64,000 nucleotides of DNA from Pseudomonas viridiflava (GCF_001642795.1 NZ_LKEH01000026.1:1-64000); one strand, 5' to 3'. Numbered from the stretch's first letter, positions 18,911 to 30,076 are shown. Numbers and translations: made by a program. Notes: generated from the letters alone by a model not told the origin.

Positions 18911-21848
18911 CCTGACGCAGATGTTGCTGGTGAGCGCCGGCTATCTGCTGGTGCTGTTTGGTGTTGCCTGGGTCAGCGAGCGCGGCCTGATTCCGCGCGC
19001 AATCATTCGTCATCCACTGACCTACACCCTGTCGTTGGGCGTCTATGCCAGTGCCTGGGCGTTCTACGGCACGGTCGGGCTGGCCTATCAGTACGGCTAT
19101 GGCTTTCTGTCCAGCTACCTGGGTGTGTCCGGTGCATTCCTGCTGGCACCGGTGCTGCTTTACCCGATTCTGAAAATCACCCGTACCTACCAGCTGTCAT
19201 CACTGGCCGACCTGTTCGCGTTCCGCTTCCGCAGTACCTGGGCGGGCGCGCTGACCACGGTGTTCATGCTGATTGGTGTGCTGCCCTTGCTGGCGCTGCA
19301 GATTCAGGCGGTTGCCGACTCGATCAGCATCCTGACGCGCGAGCCGGTGCAGGACCGTGTGGCCGTGGCGTTTTGCGCGATCATCATGCTGTTCACGATC
19401 TTTTTCGGCTCACGGCACATCGCGACGCGTGAAAAACATGAGGGGTTGGTGTTCGCCATCGCCTTTGAATCGCTAGTCAAACTTATCGCTCTGGGCGGCG
19501 TTGGTCTGTATGCGCTGTACGGCGTGTTCGATGGCCCGCAGCAACTGGAACTCTGGCTGCTGCAGAATCAGACCGCCCTGGCTTCGCTGCATACACCGCT
19601 GCAGGAAGGTCCGTGGCGCACGCTGTTGCTGGTGTTTTTCGCCTCGGCGATCGTGATGCCGCACATGTACCACATGACCTTTACCGAAAACCTCAACCCG
19701 CGCTCACTGGTCAGTGCAAGCTGGGGCCTGCCCTTGTTCCTGCTGCTGATCAGCCTCGCCGTCCCGCTGATTCTCTGGGCCGGACTCAAGCTCGGCGCGA
19801 CCACCAGCCCCGAATACTTCACCCTCGGCATCGGCATGGCCGCCAACAAGCCGGCCCTGGCGCTGCTCGCCTACATTGGCGGTCTGTCAGCGGCCAGCGG
19901 ACTGATCATCGTCACCACGCTCGCGCTGTCGGGCATGGCGCTCAACCATCTGGTGCTGCCGCTTTATCAGCCTCCGGCTGAAGGCAACATCTATCGCTGG
20001 CTGAAATGGACCCGACGCGGGCTGATCGTGGCGATCATCGCCGCAGGCTATGGCTTCTACCTGATGCTCGGCGCCCAGCAGGATCTGGCCAATCTGGGTA
20101 TCGTGGCCTTCGTTGCGACGCTGCAGTTTCTGCCGGGCGTGCTCTCAGTGCTCTATTGGCCGACGGCGAACCGGCGCGGCTTTATTGCAGGGCTGCTGGC
20201 CGGGATCGCGGTCTGGGTGGTGAGCATGCTGCTGCCGCTGATCAGCAACCTGCAGGGCTTCTACATTCCGTTGCTGAACATGATCTACGTGCTGGACGAC
20301 ACCAGTTGGCACATGGCGGCCATCGCATCCCTGGCCGCCAACGTGCTGTTGTTCACCCTGGTGTCGCTGTTCACCAATGCCAGCGCCGAAGAAGTCAGCG
20401 CAGCCGAGGCCTGCGCGGTCGACAACGTGCGCAGGCCGCAACGCCGCGAACTGCATGCCGTGTCGCCCCAGGAGTTCGCCACGCAACTGGCCAAGCCGCT
20501 GGGCGCGAAGGCGGCGCAGAAAGAAGTCGAACAGGCCTTGCGCGATCTGTATCTGCCCTTCGATGAACGCAGGCCTTACGCCTTGCGGCGCCTGCGCGAC
20601 AGAATCGAGGCCAATCTGTCCGGCCTGATGGGCCCCAGTGTCGCTCAGGACATGGTGGAGACGTTCCTGCCCTACAAATCGGGCAGCGAAAAATACGTCA
20701 CCGAAGATATCCACTTCATCGAAAGCCGGCTTGAGGATTACCACTCGCGCCTGACCGGTCTCGCTGCCGAGCTCGATGCGCTGCGCCGCTACCATCGCCA
20801 GACCCTGCAGGAACTGCCGATGGGCGTGTGCTCGCTGGCCGAGGATCAGGAAATCCTGATGTGGAACCGGGCCATGGAAGAGTTGACCGGCATCGTCGCG
20901 CAGCGCGTCGTGGGTTCGCGCCTTGAAACCATTGCCGATCCATGGAAAGGCCTGCTGACCGGCTTCGTCAGCGTGCCTGATGAGCACTTGCACAAGCAGC
21001 GCCTTGGCCTGGACGGGCAGACCCGCTGGCTCAACCTGCACAAGGCGGCCATCAACGAACCGCTCGCGCCAGGCAACAGCGGTCTGGTACTGCTGGTCGA
21101 AGACCTGACCGACACTCAGATGCTTGAAGACAAGCTGGTCCACTCGGAACGACTGGCGAGCATTGGCCGCCTGGCGGCCGGTGTCGCCCACGAAATCGGC
21201 AATCCGATCACCGGTATTGCCTGTCTGGCGCAGAACCTTCGGGAAGAGCGTGAAGAAGACGACGAACTGAAGGAAATCAGCAGCCAGATTCTCGAACAGA
21301 CCAAACGCGTGTCGCGTATCGTGCAGTCGCTGATGAGCTTTGCCCACGCCGGTGCTCACCAGCACAGCGACGAAGCCGTCTGTCTGGCCGAAGTGGCTCA
21401 GGATGCCATCGGCCTGCTGGCATTGAACCGACGCAATTTCGAAGTGCAGTTCTATAACCTGTGCAACCCCGAACACTGGGTCGATGGTGACCCGCAACGG
21501 CTTGCGCAGGTGCTGATCAACCTGCTGTCAAATGCGCGCGATGCTTCGCCTGCGGGCAGCGCGGTCAGGGTCAAGAGTGAAGCATCCGAACACACTGTGG
21601 ATTTGATCGTCGAGGACGAAGGCAGTGGAATACCCAAGGCAATCATGGATCGATTGTTCGAGCCATTCTTCACCACCAAGGACCCCGGTGAAGGAACAGG
21701 ACTGGGGCTTGCGCTGGTCTATTCCATCGTTGAAGAGCATTATGGACAAATCACCATCGACAGCCCGGCCGACCCCGAGCACCAGCGTGGTACCCGTATC
21801 CGGGTGACTCTGCCACGCCATGTCGACGCGACGTCCACCGCGAACTGA
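18900..21848 (+). CDS. cbrA: CbrA sensor histidine kinase with sodium/solute symporter-like domain
   Basis: 982 residues from the ATG at 18900 (an ATG two codons earlier has a poorer ribosome site). Residues 1 to about 510 form a 12-13-helix SLC5-type transporter domain, followed by a STAC/linker region, a PAS domain (about 640-735), the HisKA H-box [12 protein letters not shown] (His near 764) and an ATPase domain with a DEGSGIP N/G-box and GTGLGL. It senses carbon/nitrogen status and phosphorylates CbrB. Overlaps cbrX; cbrB follows after 22 bases. Confidence 0.96.
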   Translation: MSFSLTQMLLVSAGYLLVLFGVAWVSERGLIPRAIIRHPLTYTLSLGVYASAWAFYGTVGLAYQYGYGFLSSYLGVSGAFLLAPVLLYPILKITRTYQLSSLADLFAFRFRSTWAGALTTVFMLIGVLPLLALQIQAVADSISILTREPVQDRVAVAFCAIIMLFTIFFGSRHIATREKHEGLVFAIAFESLVKLIALGGVGLYALYGVFDGPQQLELWLLQNQTALASLHTPLQEGPWRTLLLVFFASAIVMPHMYHMTFTENLNPRSLVSASWGLPLFLLLISLAVPLILWAGLKLGATTSPEYFTLGIGMAANKPALALLAYIGGLSAASGLIIVTTLALSGMALNHLVLPLYQPPAEGNIYRWLKWTRRGLIVAIIAAGYGFYLMLGAQQDLANLGIVAFVATLQFLPGVLSVLYWPTANRRGFIAGLLAGIAVWVVSMLLPLISNLQGFYIPLLNMIYVLDDTSWHMAAIASLAANVLLFTLVSLFTNASAEEVSAAEACAVDNVRRPQRRELHAVSPQEFATQLAKPLGAKAAQKEVEQALRDLYLPFDERRPYALRRLRDRIEANLSGLMGPSVAQDMVETFLPYKSGSEKYVTEDIHFIESRLEDYHSRLTGLAAELDALRRYHRQTLQELPMGVCSLAEDQEILMWNRAMEELTGIVAQRVVGSRLETIADPWKGLLTGFVSVPDEHLHKQRLGLDGQTRWLNLHKAAINEPLAPGNSGLVLLVEDLTDTQMLEDKLVHSERLASIGRLAAGVAHEIGNPITGIACLAQNLREEREEDDELKEISSQILEQTKRVSRIVQSLMSFAHAGAHQHSDEAVCLAEVAQDAIGLLALNRRNFEVQFYNLCNPEHWVDGDPQRLAQVLINLLSNARDASPAGSAVRVKSEASEHTVDLIVEDEGSGIPKAIMDRLFEPFFTTKDPGEGTGLGLALVYSIVEEHYGQITIDSPADPEHQRGTRIRVTLPRHVDATSTAN

Positions 21849-21870
21849 GACCGTCGAGAGAACTGAATCA

Positions 21871-23304
21871 ATGCCGCATATTTTGATCGTCGAAGACGAA
21901 ACGATTATCCGCTCAGCCCTGCGTCGCCTGCTTGAACGCAATCAGTATGAAGTCAGTGAAGCCGGTTCTGTTCAGGAGGCTCAGGAACGTTTCAGCATCC
22001 CGTCCTTTGACCTGATCGTCAGTGACCTGCGGCTGCCGGGCGCGCCCGGTACCGAGCTGATCAAGCTGGGCGAAGGCAAGCCGGTGCTGATCATGACCAG
22101 CTACGCCAGCCTGCGCTCGGCAGTCGACTCGATGAAAATGGGTGCGGTGGATTACATCGCCAAGCCCTTTGATCACGACGAAATGCTTCAGGCCGTGTCG
22201 CGCATCCTGCGCGACCGCCAGACGGTCAGCAGCCTGCAGGCCGAACGCAGCGCCATGGGCAAGGTGAGCAGTGCCGAAAAAGGTACGGCGCCGAACAACA
22301 ATGGCGAGATCGGCATCATCGGTTCATGCCCGCCGATGCTCGATCTTTACAGCAAGATTCGCAAAGTCGCGCCGACCGACTCCAATGTGCTGATTCAAGG
22401 CGAGTCGGGCACGGGTAAAGAGCTGGTCGCCCGCGCCCTGCACAACCTGTCGCGCCGCGCCAAGGCACCGATGATTTCCGTCAACTGTGCAGCCATTCCA
22501 GAGTCGCTCATCGAGTCCGAGCTGTTCGGCCACGAGAAAGGCGCGTTCACCGGCGCCAGCGCCGGGCGTGCCGGTCTGGTGGAAGCGGCGGATGGCGGCA
22601 CACTGTTTCTCGACGAGATCGGCGAACTGCCGCTTGAAGCCCAGGCGCGCCTGTTACGCGTCCTGCAGGAAGGCGAGATTCGCCGGGTTGGCTCAGTGCA
22701 GTCGCAAAAGGTCGATGTGCGACTGATTGCAGCCACTCACCGGGACCTCAAGACCCTGGCCAAGAACGGCGAATTCCGTGAAGACCTTTTTTATCGCCTG
22801 CACGTCATCGCCCTCAAGCTTCCGGCATTGCGCGAACGTGGCAGCGATGTGCTGGAAATCGCTCACGCCTTTCTGGCACGTCAGAGCGCCAAGGTCGGCC
22901 GCAACGACCTGAAGTTCGCACCGGATGCCGAGCAGGCGATTCGTCACTACAGCTGGCCGGGCAACGTCCGGGAACTGGAAAACGCGGTAGAGCGTTCGGT
23001 GATTCTCTGCGAGAACCCGGACATCACCGCCGACCTGCTGGGTATCGACATCGAGCTGGACGGTCTGGGTGACGATGAGTACATGGGCCTTGCGCCGCTG
23101 CCCAGTGGTTCGACCTCCGGCAGCAGCGAGCCGACCGAGGACCTGTCACTCGAAGATTATTTCCAGCATTTCGTTCTGGAACATCAGGACCATATGACCG
23201 AAACCGAGCTGGCTCGCAAACTCGGGGTCAGCCGCAAGTGCCTGTGGGAACGTCGTCAGCGCCTGGGCATCCCCCGTCGCAAGGGTGTGGCCAACGAAAC
23301 CTGA
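21871..23304 (+). CDS. cbrB: CbrB, sigma-54-dependent response regulator
   Basis: 477 residues from the ATG at 21871. N-terminal receiver domain (1-115; acidic pocket VEDE, phospho-acceptor Asp in [10 protein letters not shown], Lys in IAKPFD), central AAA+ domain with Walker A GESGTGKE (about 176-183) and the sigma-54 contact loop GAFTGA (about 224-229), and a C-terminal Fis-type helix-turn-helix (about 430-470, [20 protein letters not shown]). With CbrA it controls use of amino acids and poor carbon sources; its best-known target is crcZ, immediately downstream here. Confidence 0.97.
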   Translation: MPHILIVEDETIIRSALRRLLERNQYEVSEAGSVQEAQERFSIPSFDLIVSDLRLPGAPGTELIKLGEGKPVLIMTSYASLRSAVDSMKMGAVDYIAKPFDHDEMLQAVSRILRDRQTVSSLQAERSAMGKVSSAEKGTAPNNNGEIGIIGSCPPMLDLYSKIRKVAPTDSNVLIQGESGTGKELVARALHNLSRRAKAPMISVNCAAIPESLIESELFGHEKGAFTGASAGRAGLVEAADGGTLFLDEIGELPLEAQARLLRVLQEGEIRRVGSVQSQKVDVRLIAATHRDLKTLAKNGEFREDLFYRLHVIALKLPALRERGSDVLEIAHAFLARQSAKVGRNDLKFAPDAEQAIRHYSWPGNVRELENAVERSVILCENPDITADLLGIDIELDGLGDDEYMGLAPLPSGSTSGSSEPTEDLSLEDYFQHFVLEHQDHMTETELARKLGVSRKCLWERRQRLGIPRRKGVANET

Positions 23305-23352
23305 CACCTTGCGCGAGGCTCTGGCACGCGGTGCTCAGGGTTTTGCGCAAAC

Positions 23353-23378
23353 TGTTACCCTCCTCGCGTCACGTAACA
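23353..23378 (+). promoter_or_regulatory. Probable CbrB upstream activator site for crcZ
   Basis: A dyad TGTTAC-N14-GTAACA (23353-23358 and 23373-23378) lies about 100 bases before the sigma-54 promoter of crcZ; a further GTAAC half-site is at 23395-23399. Spacing and symmetry fit the described CbrB recognition sequence. Confidence 0.8.
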
Positions 23379-23474
23379 GAAGCCGGGTCTTACGGTAACG
23401 AAGTCCCGGCTTTTTTATGTCTGCCGTTCTCGGCAAAAGCCAGCGAAGCCCCGGTTTACGGGACTTTTCAAAAG

Positions 23475-23491
23475 TTGGCACAGGTCCTGCT
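23475..23491 (+). promoter_or_regulatory. Sigma-54 promoter of crcZ
   Basis: TTGGCACAGGTCCTGCT has GG at 23477-23478 and GC at 23489-23490 with exactly ten bases between, the -24/-12 arrangement. It predicts transcription from about 23502. Confidence 0.88.
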
Positions 23492-23501
23492 ATATCTCTT
23501 G

Positions 23502-23865
23502 TACAAGAAGAACAACAAGCAGCACGACACCCATAACAAGAACAATACGAATCGACTCACGCATAACAAGAACAACACGGCGGAGGCGCAGCTAACTGAT
23601 TCTTTTGGAGAGGAGTTGTATTTGGGGCTTGCCCCGCAACCAGGCCGAGAACAACAAAAACTACCCTTAGGTAGAGCCTGAACTGGTTGGATCGAATGAT
23701 CATTGCAACGCAGCGACCAAAGCAATCCGTTTGCTCTTGACTCCCGATTGGGAGGTTTCACAGACGAAAGTCTCGTGAATGGGCACTCAACAAAAACAAG
23801 AAGCCCTAACAGAAAATAATAATAAAGAGCACACACTTTGGGGGAGCTTCGGCTCCCCCAGTAGC
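23502..23865 (+). ncRNA. crcZ: CrcZ sRNA, Hfq/Crc-sequestering regulator of carbon catabolite repression
   Basis: Non-coding RNA between cbrB and pcnB, where crcZ lies in other pseudomonads. It contains five A-rich CA motifs of the AAnAAnAA type: about 23505-23519, 23535-23547, 23565-23577, 23650-23661 and 23789-23803. These bind Hfq (with Crc) and release catabolic mRNAs from translational repression. A sigma-54 promoter and a CbrB-type dyad precede it. The 3' end is set at a GGGGGAGC/GCTCCCCC hairpin (23840-23859), which lacks a T-run, so the end is approximate. Length is about 364 nt. Confidence 0.9.
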
Positions 23866-24006
23866 TTCCAGAGTAAAACCCGGCCGCACTTTCCCCGCCT
23901 TCAGCGACAGCTTCCTACACCATCCCTCGACTAAATGCTAGAATCCCCGCCCATCATGCGGTCATTCCACGTTTTTGGCCGAATATTCCTTCAAACAGTG
24001 CATCCC

Positions 24007-25410
24007 ATGCTGAAGAAGCTGTTCCAGTCATTTCGCTCTCCACTGCGCAAGCCGCAGCAACACACGCGCACCACGCCTGAAGTGCTCAATAGCGGCCAGC
24101 ATTCGCTGCAGCGCGGTCAGTTCAGTCGCTACGCCGTCAATATCGTCGAGCGCCTGCAGAACGCAGGCTACCAGGCCTATCTGGTCGGTGGCTGCGTCCG
24201 TGACATGATGCTCAATATCACGCCCAAGGATTTCGACGTCGCCACCAGCGCCACGCCGGAACAGGTGCGTGCCGAGTTTCGCAACGCCCGCATCATTGGC
24301 CGCCGCTTCAAGCTGGTCCATATCCACTTCGGTCGAGAAATCATCGAAGTCGCAACGTTCCGCGCCAATCATCCACAGGATGACGAAGAAGAGGACAGCA
24401 ATCAGTCCTCGCGCAACGAAAGCGGGCGCATCCTGCGTGACAACGTGTACGGCACCCTTGAAGAGGACGCCCAGCGTCGCGACTTCACGATCAATGCCCT
24501 GTATTACGACCCGGTTACCGAGCGCGTGCTGGATTACGCCAACGGCGTGCACGATATCCGCAATCGCCTGATCCGCCTGATTGGCGATCCCGAGCAGCGC
24601 TACAAGGAAGACCCGGTGCGCATGCTGCGTGCCGTGCGTTTCGCCGCCAAGCTGGATTTCGGCATTGAAAAGCACAGCGCCCTGCCGATTCGTCCTCTGG
24701 CCGCCATGCTGCGTGATATTCCGTCGGCGCGCCTGTTCGAAGAAGTGCTCAAGCTGTTCCTTTCCGGTCATGCCGCATCGACGTTCGAAATGCTGGTAGA
24801 TCTGGAGCTGTTCGAACCGCTGTTCCCGGCCAGCTCCAAGGCGCTGGAATACAACCCGACCTACACGCACACACTGATCAGCAACGCTTTGATCAACACT
24901 GATCTGCGCATCAAGCAGAACAAGCCGGTCACTCCGGCCTTCCTGTTTGCTGCCCTGCTGTGGCCCGCCCTGCCTGCCAAGGTGCTGCGCGCCCAGGAAC
25001 GCGGCATGCCGCCGATCGCCGCGATGCAGGAAGCGGCACATGAACTGATCATCGAACAATGCCAGCGCATCGCGATTCCGAAGCGCTTCACCATGCCGAT
25101 CCGCGAGATCTGGGACATGCAGGAGCGCTTGCCACGTCGCTCCGGCAAACGCGCCGATCTGCTGCTCGACAACTCACGCTTCCGCGCCGGTTACGACTTC
25201 CTGCTGCTGCGCGAATCCGCAGGCGAACAGACTGATGGTCTGGGCCAGTGGTGGACCGATTATCAGGAGTGCAATGAAAGCGAGCGCCGCGATATGATTC
25301 GCGACCTGAGCGGCAAGCCTGAAGCCGCCGGGGCCGCGCCGCGCAAACGTCGTCGCACCAGCGGCGCAAAGCGCAAGCGCACCGGTGCCGAGACATCCGG
25401 CGGTGAGTAA
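24007..25410 (+). CDS. pcnB: Poly(A) polymerase I
   Basis: 467 residues from the ATG at 24007 (MLKKLFQSFRSPLRK), which matches the family start; upstream in-frame ATGs are less likely, although no clear ribosome-binding site is visible. The nucleotidyltransferase core holds LVGGCVRDMML (about 58-68) and the catalytic acidic pair in DFDVAT; RRDFTINALYYD and the RNA-binding region follow. The C-terminus is Arg/Lys-rich. It adds poly(A) tails that promote mRNA and sRNA decay. Its stop overlaps the start of folK. Confidence 0.95.
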   Translation: MLKKLFQSFRSPLRKPQQHTRTTPEVLNSGQHSLQRGQFSRYAVNIVERLQNAGYQAYLVGGCVRDMMLNITPKDFDVATSATPEQVRAEFRNARIIGRRFKLVHIHFGREIIEVATFRANHPQDDEEEDSNQSSRNESGRILRDNVYGTLEEDAQRRDFTINALYYDPVTERVLDYANGVHDIRNRLIRLIGDPEQRYKEDPVRMLRAVRFAAKLDFGIEKHSALPIRPLAAMLRDIPSARLFEEVLKLFLSGHAASTFEMLVDLELFEPLFPASSKALEYNPTYTHTLISNALINTDLRIKQNKPVTPAFLFAALLWPALPAKVLRAQERGMPPIAAMQEAAHELIIEQCQRIAIPKRFTMPIREIWDMQERLPRRSGKRADLLLDNSRFRAGYDFLLLRESAGEQTDGLGQWWTDYQECNESERRDMIRDLSGKPEAAGAAPRKRRRTSGAKRKRTGAETSGGE

Positions 25411-25909
25411 CACGTTGTTCAAAACCGAACGCGTCTATATCGGCCTGGGCAGCAACCTTGCAGACCCGGCCGAACAACTGCGCAGCGCCCTCAAGGCACT
25501 GGAGCAGTTGCCGGGCAGCCAACTGGCGGGCGCCTCATCGTTTTACGTCAGCGACTCGCTGCTCCCCGGCCAACCGCGCTTCACCAACGCGGTCGCCGCA
25601 CTGGACACGTCTCTCGCCCCGCTGGTCTTGCTCGACGCGCTTCAGTCCATCGAACTGGATCAGGGCCGTGAGCGCCACGAGCGCTGGGGCCCGCGCACAC
25701 TGGATCTGGATATCCTGCTGTTCGGCAACCACCTGATCGACGAACCCCGTCTCAAGGTGCCGCATTACCACATGCAGGAAAGACCGTTCGTGCTGTACCC
25801 GCTGGCCGAGCTGGCACCTGGGCTGATCCTCGCAGACGGTCGCGAACTGGGTCAGTTGCTGAGTAATTGCCCGTTCGTTGGCCTGGAACGTTTGCCCGCT
25901 CAGGCGTAG
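25403..25909 (+). CDS. folK: 2-amino-4-hydroxy-6-hydroxymethyldihydropteridine pyrophosphokinase (HPPK)
   Basis: About 168 residues from a GTG at 25403 that overlaps the pcnB stop; a GTG at 25385 is a possible alternative. HPPK landmarks: YIGLGSNLADP at the N-terminus, the pterin-binding region, and RWGPRTLDLDILLFG with the two Asp that bind magnesium. Transfers pyrophosphate from ATP to the pterin alcohol in folate synthesis; its product is used by FolP, encoded about 26 kb away in this window. Precedes panBCD. Confidence 0.94.
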   Translation: MSNTLFKTERVYIGLGSNLADPAEQLRSALKALEQLPGSQLAGASSFYVSDSLLPGQPRFTNAVAALDTSLAPLVLLDALQSIELDQGRERHERWGPRTLDLDILLFGNHLIDEPRLKVPHYHMQERPFVLYPLAELAPGLILADGRELGQLLSNCPFVGLERLPAQA

Positions 25910-26141
25910 TGTCCTCCTGCCACCCGTTACCCTTGCTGTAACCGCCCCGGCAAACGGTAACACCCGCAATTGACTTCACGCCCCCTCCTCACGAAGATAG
26001 GCCTCCCGCCGCCACCCCTGTGGCGAACGGGCGCGAAACAGGCCTTTGCAAAACACCGCGACACGACGGTGTGCCTGCTTTTCCAGGATGACTCTCACGC
26101 GCTGAGTCCCGCAGTTTTCAGCGCCTGATGGAGGACTTTAC
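25910..26141 (+). other. Leader/intergenic region between folK and panB
   Basis: Contains a hairpin at 26005-26031 (CGCCAC/GTGGCG with outer CCCG/CGGG pairs) and, near 25926-25962, a cluster of GTTAC/GTAAC half-sites. No ORF seen. It probably holds the panB promoter. Confidence 0.4.
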
Positions 26142-26942
26142 ATGCCGAACATAACCGTTACGTCGCTGCTGGGTATGAAACAGAAAGGTGAAAAGATCAC
26201 CATGCTGACCTGCTACGACGCAACCTTCGCCCACGCTGCCAGTCAGGCGGGCGTCGAAGTGCTGCTGATAGGTGACTCGCTGGGCATGGTCCTGCAGGGT
26301 CATGACAGCACGCTGCCTGTTACCACTGCGGAAATGGCTTACCACGTCGCCTGCGTCAAACGCGGCAACCAGGGTGCGCTGATCCTCGCTGACCTGCCGT
26401 TCATGGCCAACGCCACCCTCGACCAGACCTTTATCAACAGCACCACGCTGATGCAGGCTGGTGCGCACATGGTCAAGGTCGAAGGCGCTGCCTGGCTGGC
26501 CGAGTCGATCCGTTTGCTGGCAGAGCGCGGTATTCCGGTCTGCGCCCACATGGGCCTGACGCCACAGTCGGTGAATGTGCTGGGCGGTTACAAGGTGCAG
26601 GGTCGCCTGGAAACACAGGCACGCCAGATGCGTGCCGATGCCATTACGCTGGAACAGGCCGGTGCGGCGATGATTCTGCTCGAATGCGTGCCGAGCGAAT
26701 TGGCAGAGGAAATTACCCACGCGGTGAAGATCCCGGTCATCGGTATCGGCGCAGGCAGCGCCACCGACGGTCAGGTGCTGGTGTTGCACGACATGCTCGG
26801 CCTGTCCATCACCGGACGGGTTCCCAAGTTCGTGAAGAACTTCATGGTCGGCCAGCCTGATATCCAGTCGGCCATCCAGGCGTACGTCAGCGCCGTCAAA
26901 GACGTCAGCTTTCCAGCTATCGAACACGGATTCTCGGCATGA
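26142..26942 (+). CDS. panB: 3-methyl-2-oxobutanoate hydroxymethyltransferase
   Basis: 266 residues, the family length, with GGAGG seven bases before the ATG. TIM-barrel motifs: [10 protein letters not shown] near the N-terminus, [10 protein letters not shown] with metal-binding Asp, and [10 protein letters not shown]. Uses 5,10-methylenetetrahydrofolate to convert ketoisovalerate to ketopantoate, the first committed step to pantothenate and CoA. Ketoisovalerate comes from the ilv pathway, also in this window. Overlaps panC by four bases (ATGA). Confidence 0.97.
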   Translation: MPNITVTSLLGMKQKGEKITMLTCYDATFAHAASQAGVEVLLIGDSLGMVLQGHDSTLPVTTAEMAYHVACVKRGNQGALILADLPFMANATLDQTFINSTTLMQAGAHMVKVEGAAWLAESIRLLAERGIPVCAHMGLTPQSVNVLGGYKVQGRLETQARQMRADAITLEQAGAAMILLECVPSELAEEITHAVKIPVIGIGAGSATDGQVLVLHDMLGLSITGRVPKFVKNFMVGQPDIQSAIQAYVSAVKDVSFPAIEHGFSA

Positions 26943-27790
26943 TTACAGTCTCAACCGTTTCGGAACTGCGCGCAGCGGTCGCCAATGCACGCCGTGAAGG
27001 CAAACGCATCGGCCTGACGCCGACCATGGGCAACCTGCACAGTGGCCATGCCGCACTGGTCACTCGAGCGACTCAGTGCGCAGACTTCGTGGTCGCGACC
27101 ATCTTCGTCAACCCTTTGCAGTTCGGCGCCAACGAAGACCTGGCCACCTACCCGCGCACATTGGCGGCAGATCAGGAACGCCTTCAGGAAGCAGGCTGTG
27201 ACCTGCTGTTCACGCCCACCGTTGAAGAAATGTACCCCAACGGCATGGGCGTACAGACGCTCGTCAGCGTGCCGCTTGTTTCCGAAGGCCTGTGCGGCGC
27301 AAGTCGCCCCGGCCATTTCGACGGCGTCGCAACCGTTGTCAGCAAGCTGTTCAACATGGTCCAGCCCGATGTTGCGGTGTTCGGCGAAAAGGACTTTCAG
27401 CAACTGGCCGTGATTCGCGCCATGGTCCGCGACCTGAACATGCCGATCCAGATCATCGGCGAGCCGACAGTACGTGCCGACGACGGTCTGGCGCTGTCCT
27501 CACGCAACGGCTACCTGAACGAAGAACAACGTGCCGCTGCGCCCGCGCTCTACCGCGTGCTTCGCCAGATTGGTGAGGCGATCACCGCTGGCGAACAGGA
27601 TTTCGACGGCCTGCTGCAGCGCAACGGGCAACAACTGGAAGCCGCAGGCTTTCGCATCGACTATCTGGAAATACGCGAGGCCACCGGTCTGCGACCGGCC
27701 ACAGTGCAGGATCGCGACCTGGTCGTCATAGCCGCCGCGTTCATGGGCAAGACCCGCCTGATCGACAATCTGCACCTGATCAAGGAATAA
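26939..27790 (+). CDS. panC: Pantothenate synthetase
   Basis: 283 residues. Nucleotidyltransferase-superfamily fold with the HxGH-type motif in [11 protein letters not shown] (about 28-38), FVNPLQFG, and the KMSKS-like ALSSRNGYL loop. Joins pantoate and beta-alanine with ATP. Coupled to panB by an ATGA overlap and followed seven bases later by panD, which makes its beta-alanine substrate, so the operon supplies both branches. Confidence 0.97.
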   Translation: MITVSTVSELRAAVANARREGKRIGLTPTMGNLHSGHAALVTRATQCADFVVATIFVNPLQFGANEDLATYPRTLAADQERLQEAGCDLLFTPTVEEMYPNGMGVQTLVSVPLVSEGLCGASRPGHFDGVATVVSKLFNMVQPDVAVFGEKDFQQLAVIRAMVRDLNMPIQIIGEPTVRADDGLALSSRNGYLNEEQRAAAPALYRVLRQIGEAITAGEQDFDGLLQRNGQQLEAAGFRIDYLEIREATGLRPATVQDRDLVVIAAAFMGKTRLIDNLHLIKE

Positions 27791-27797
27791 CAACAAG

Positions 27798-28178
27798 ATG
27801 CACACCGTGATGCTCAAAGCCAAACTGCACCGCGCGGAAGTCACCCATGCGGTGCTCGACTATGAAGGCTCATGCGCCATCGATGGCGAGTGGCTGGACC
27901 TGTCGGGGATTCGCGAGTACGAACAGATCCAGATCTACAACATCGACAATGGCGAACGCTTCACCACCTATGCCATTCGCGGTGAAGAAGGTTCGCGCAT
28001 GATTTCGGTGAACGGCGCCGCGGCGCACAAGGCGAAAGTCGGCGACCGGGTGATCATTTGCGCCTACGCTCATTATTCGGAAGCAGAACTGGTCCATTTC
28101 AAGCCACGCATGCTGTACATGGCGCCGGGCAATGAACTAAGCCACACCAGTAATGCCATACCCGTACAGTTTGCGTAA
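27798..28178 (+). CDS. panD: Aspartate 1-decarboxylase proenzyme
   Basis: 126 residues. The self-cleavage site Gly24-Ser25 is visible in [10 protein letters not shown]; cleavage turns Ser25 into the pyruvoyl cofactor of the alpha chain. [18 protein letters not shown] is typical. Converts aspartate to beta-alanine for PanC. Third gene of panBCD. An imperfect AAGCCCG/CGGGCTT hairpin at 28205-28240 may end the transcript. Confidence 0.97.
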   Translation: MHTVMLKAKLHRAEVTHAVLDYEGSCAIDGEWLDLSGIREYEQIQIYNIDNGERFTTYAIRGEEGSRMISVNGAAAHKAKVGDRVIICAYAHYSEAELVHFKPRMLYMAPGNELSHTSNAIPVQFA

Positions 28179-28204
28179 CCGATTGCCGACAGCATTCAAC
28201 TGAA

Positions 28205-28240
28205 AAGCCCGCCCGTTGTGTGAGAAATAGTACCGGGCTT
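28205..28240 (+). terminator. Possible hairpin terminator after panD
   Basis: AAGCCCG and CGGGCTT arms enclose a 22-base loop; no T-run follows, so this may be an RNA-processing or rho-related structure instead. Confidence 0.4.
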
Positions 28241-28363
28241 ACGTACGGCAAAGCGCAGACAAACAGGTAGACGAGGGCGTAGTCTGCGTAATGTGGCCAA
28301 TGGGTCAAATCGCAACCTCGCTCCATAAAGCCCCAGAAGATCCAGTTAAGGAAACCCGCAGCG

Positions 28364-30028
28364 ATGGCGTACTACCGCACTCCTTCCGATGTGACCGCTC
28401 TGCCCGCCTGGCAGGCGTTGAGTGAACACCGCAAAGCCATGCAGGATTTCAGCATGCGCGAGGCGTTCAATGCAGATCCCCAGCGCTTCAGTGAATTCAC
28501 CCTGAGCAGTGCTGGCCTGTTCCTCGATTACTCGAAAAACCTGATTACCACCGAAACGCGTGACTTGCTGGTAAGCCTGGCCAATGAAGTGGGCCTGAAA
28601 GACGCGATCAAGGCACAGTATGACGGCGAGCTGGTCAATTCCTCCGAAGGCCGCCCTGCCCTGCACACGGCACTGCGTCGTCCTGTCGGCGACAAGCTGA
28701 AGGTCAATGGCGTCGACGTCATCCCGGATGTACACCGAGTGCTCAACCAGATGACTGAACTGGTCGGCCGCATCCACGACGGTCTGTGGCGCGGCTACAC
28801 CGAAAAGCCGATTACTGACGTGGTCAATATCGGTATCGGTGGCTCCTTCCTCGGCCCGGAGTTGGTCTCCGAAGCACTGGTTGCCTACGCCCACAAAGGC
28901 GTTCGCTGCCATTATCTGGCGAACATCGACGGCAGTGAGTTCCACGAGCTGTCGATGAAGATTCGTGCAGAAACCACGCTGTTCATTGTTTCGTCGAAGT
29001 CGTTCAACACCCTCGAAACATTGAAGAACGCTCAGGCTGCACGCGCCTGGTATCTGGCGCAGGGTGGCTCCGAAGCGGAACTGCATCGTCACTTTATCGC
29101 GGTCTCCAGCAACAACGCTGCGGCTGTGGCCTTCGGTATTCGCGAAGAAAACATCTTCCCGATGTGGGACTGGGTCGGCGGTCGCTACTCGCTGTGGTCG
29201 GCGATCGGTCTGCCGATTGCACTGGCAATCGGCATGTCCAACTTCAAGGAACTGCTGTCCGGTGCCTACACCATGGACCAGCATTTCCAGAGCGCGCCGT
29301 TCGAGAAGAACATGCCGGTGCTATTGGCCTTGCTGGGTGTCTGGTACGGCAATTTCTGGAATGCGCAGAGCCATGCGATCCTGCCGTATGACCACTACCT
29401 GCGTAACATCACCAAGCATTTGCAGCAGCTGGACATGGAGTCCAACGGCAAGAGCGTGCGCCAGGATGGCACGCCAGTCTCTACCGACACCGGCCCGGTC
29501 ATCTGGGGCGGCGTAGGCGCCAACGGTCAGCACGCGTATCACCAGCTGCTGCATCAAGGCACCCAGATGATCCCGGCCGACTTCATTGTGCCGATCGTCA
29601 GCTTCAACCCGGTTTCCGACCACCATCAGTGGCTGTACGCCAACTGCCTGTCGCAAAGCCAGGCCCTGATGATGGGCAAGACCAAGTCCGAGGCCGAAGC
29701 CGAACTGCGCGAAAAAGGCATGGCCGAAGACGAAGTGCAGAAGCTGGCACCGCACAAGGTCATCCCTGGCAACCGTCCGAGCAACACGCTGGTCGTCGAA
29801 CGCATCAGCCCACGTCGTCTCGGCGCGCTGGTCGCGATGTATGAGCACAAGGTGTTCGTGCAAAGCGTGGTCTGGGGCACCAACGCCTTCGACCAGTGGG
29901 GCGTCGAGCTGGGCAAGGAAATGGGCAAGGCGGTCTACCATCGCTTGACCGGCGGCACCGAAGAGCCGGCTGATGATGCTTCGACCCAGGGCCTGATCAA
30001 CTACTTCCGCGGTCGTCATCGCGGTTGA
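28364..30028 (+). CDS. pgi: Glucose-6-phosphate isomerase
   Basis: 554 residues, close to the E. coli length. Two sugar-isomerase lobes; signatures include [12 protein letters not shown] in the phosphate-binding region, [10 protein letters not shown], and the C-terminal [16 protein letters not shown]. Interconverts glucose-6-phosphate and fructose-6-phosphate. In pseudomonads, which use the Entner-Doudoroff route, it runs largely in the gluconeogenic/cyclic direction. AAGGAA precedes the start by about ten bases. A perfect hairpin follows at 30046-30076. Confidence 0.97.
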   Translation: MAYYRTPSDVTALPAWQALSEHRKAMQDFSMREAFNADPQRFSEFTLSSAGLFLDYSKNLITTETRDLLVSLANEVGLKDAIKAQYDGELVNSSEGRPALHTALRRPVGDKLKVNGVDVIPDVHRVLNQMTELVGRIHDGLWRGYTEKPITDVVNIGIGGSFLGPELVSEALVAYAHKGVRCHYLANIDGSEFHELSMKIRAETTLFIVSSKSFNTLETLKNAQAARAWYLAQGGSEAELHRHFIAVSSNNAAAVAFGIREENIFPMWDWVGGRYSLWSAIGLPIALAIGMSNFKELLSGAYTMDQHFQSAPFEKNMPVLLALLGVWYGNFWNAQSHAILPYDHYLRNITKHLQQLDMESNGKSVRQDGTPVSTDTGPVIWGGVGANGQHAYHQLLHQGTQMIPADFIVPIVSFNPVSDHHQWLYANCLSQSQALMMGKTKSEAEAELREKGMAEDEVQKLAPHKVIPGNRPSNTLVVERISPRRLGALVAMYEHKVFVQSVVWGTNAFDQWGVELGKEMGKAVYHRLTGGTEEPADDASTQGLINYFRGRHRG

Positions 30029-30045
30029 TGCACCCTGTCTGATCC

Positions 30046-30076
30046 GATCGTGCTCATGCTCTGCGTGAGCACGATC
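30046..30076 (+). terminator. Perfect hairpin after pgi
   Basis: GATCGTGCTCA (30046-30056) pairs without mismatch with TGAGCACGATC (30066-30076) around a nine-base loop, 18 bases after the pgi stop. No T-run follows, so termination strength is uncertain. Confidence 0.55.

Noticed and set aside
23310..23335. TGGCACGCGGTGC just after cbrB as the sigma-54 promoter of crcZ
   Set aside because: GG and GC are only eight bases apart. The element at 23475-23491 has the correct ten-base gap and lies downstream of the activator dyad.
23468..23836. Open frames on both strands within the crcZ region
   Set aside because: No ribosome-binding site, unusual composition dominated by the CA-rich motifs, and the region matches a known non-coding RNA locus.
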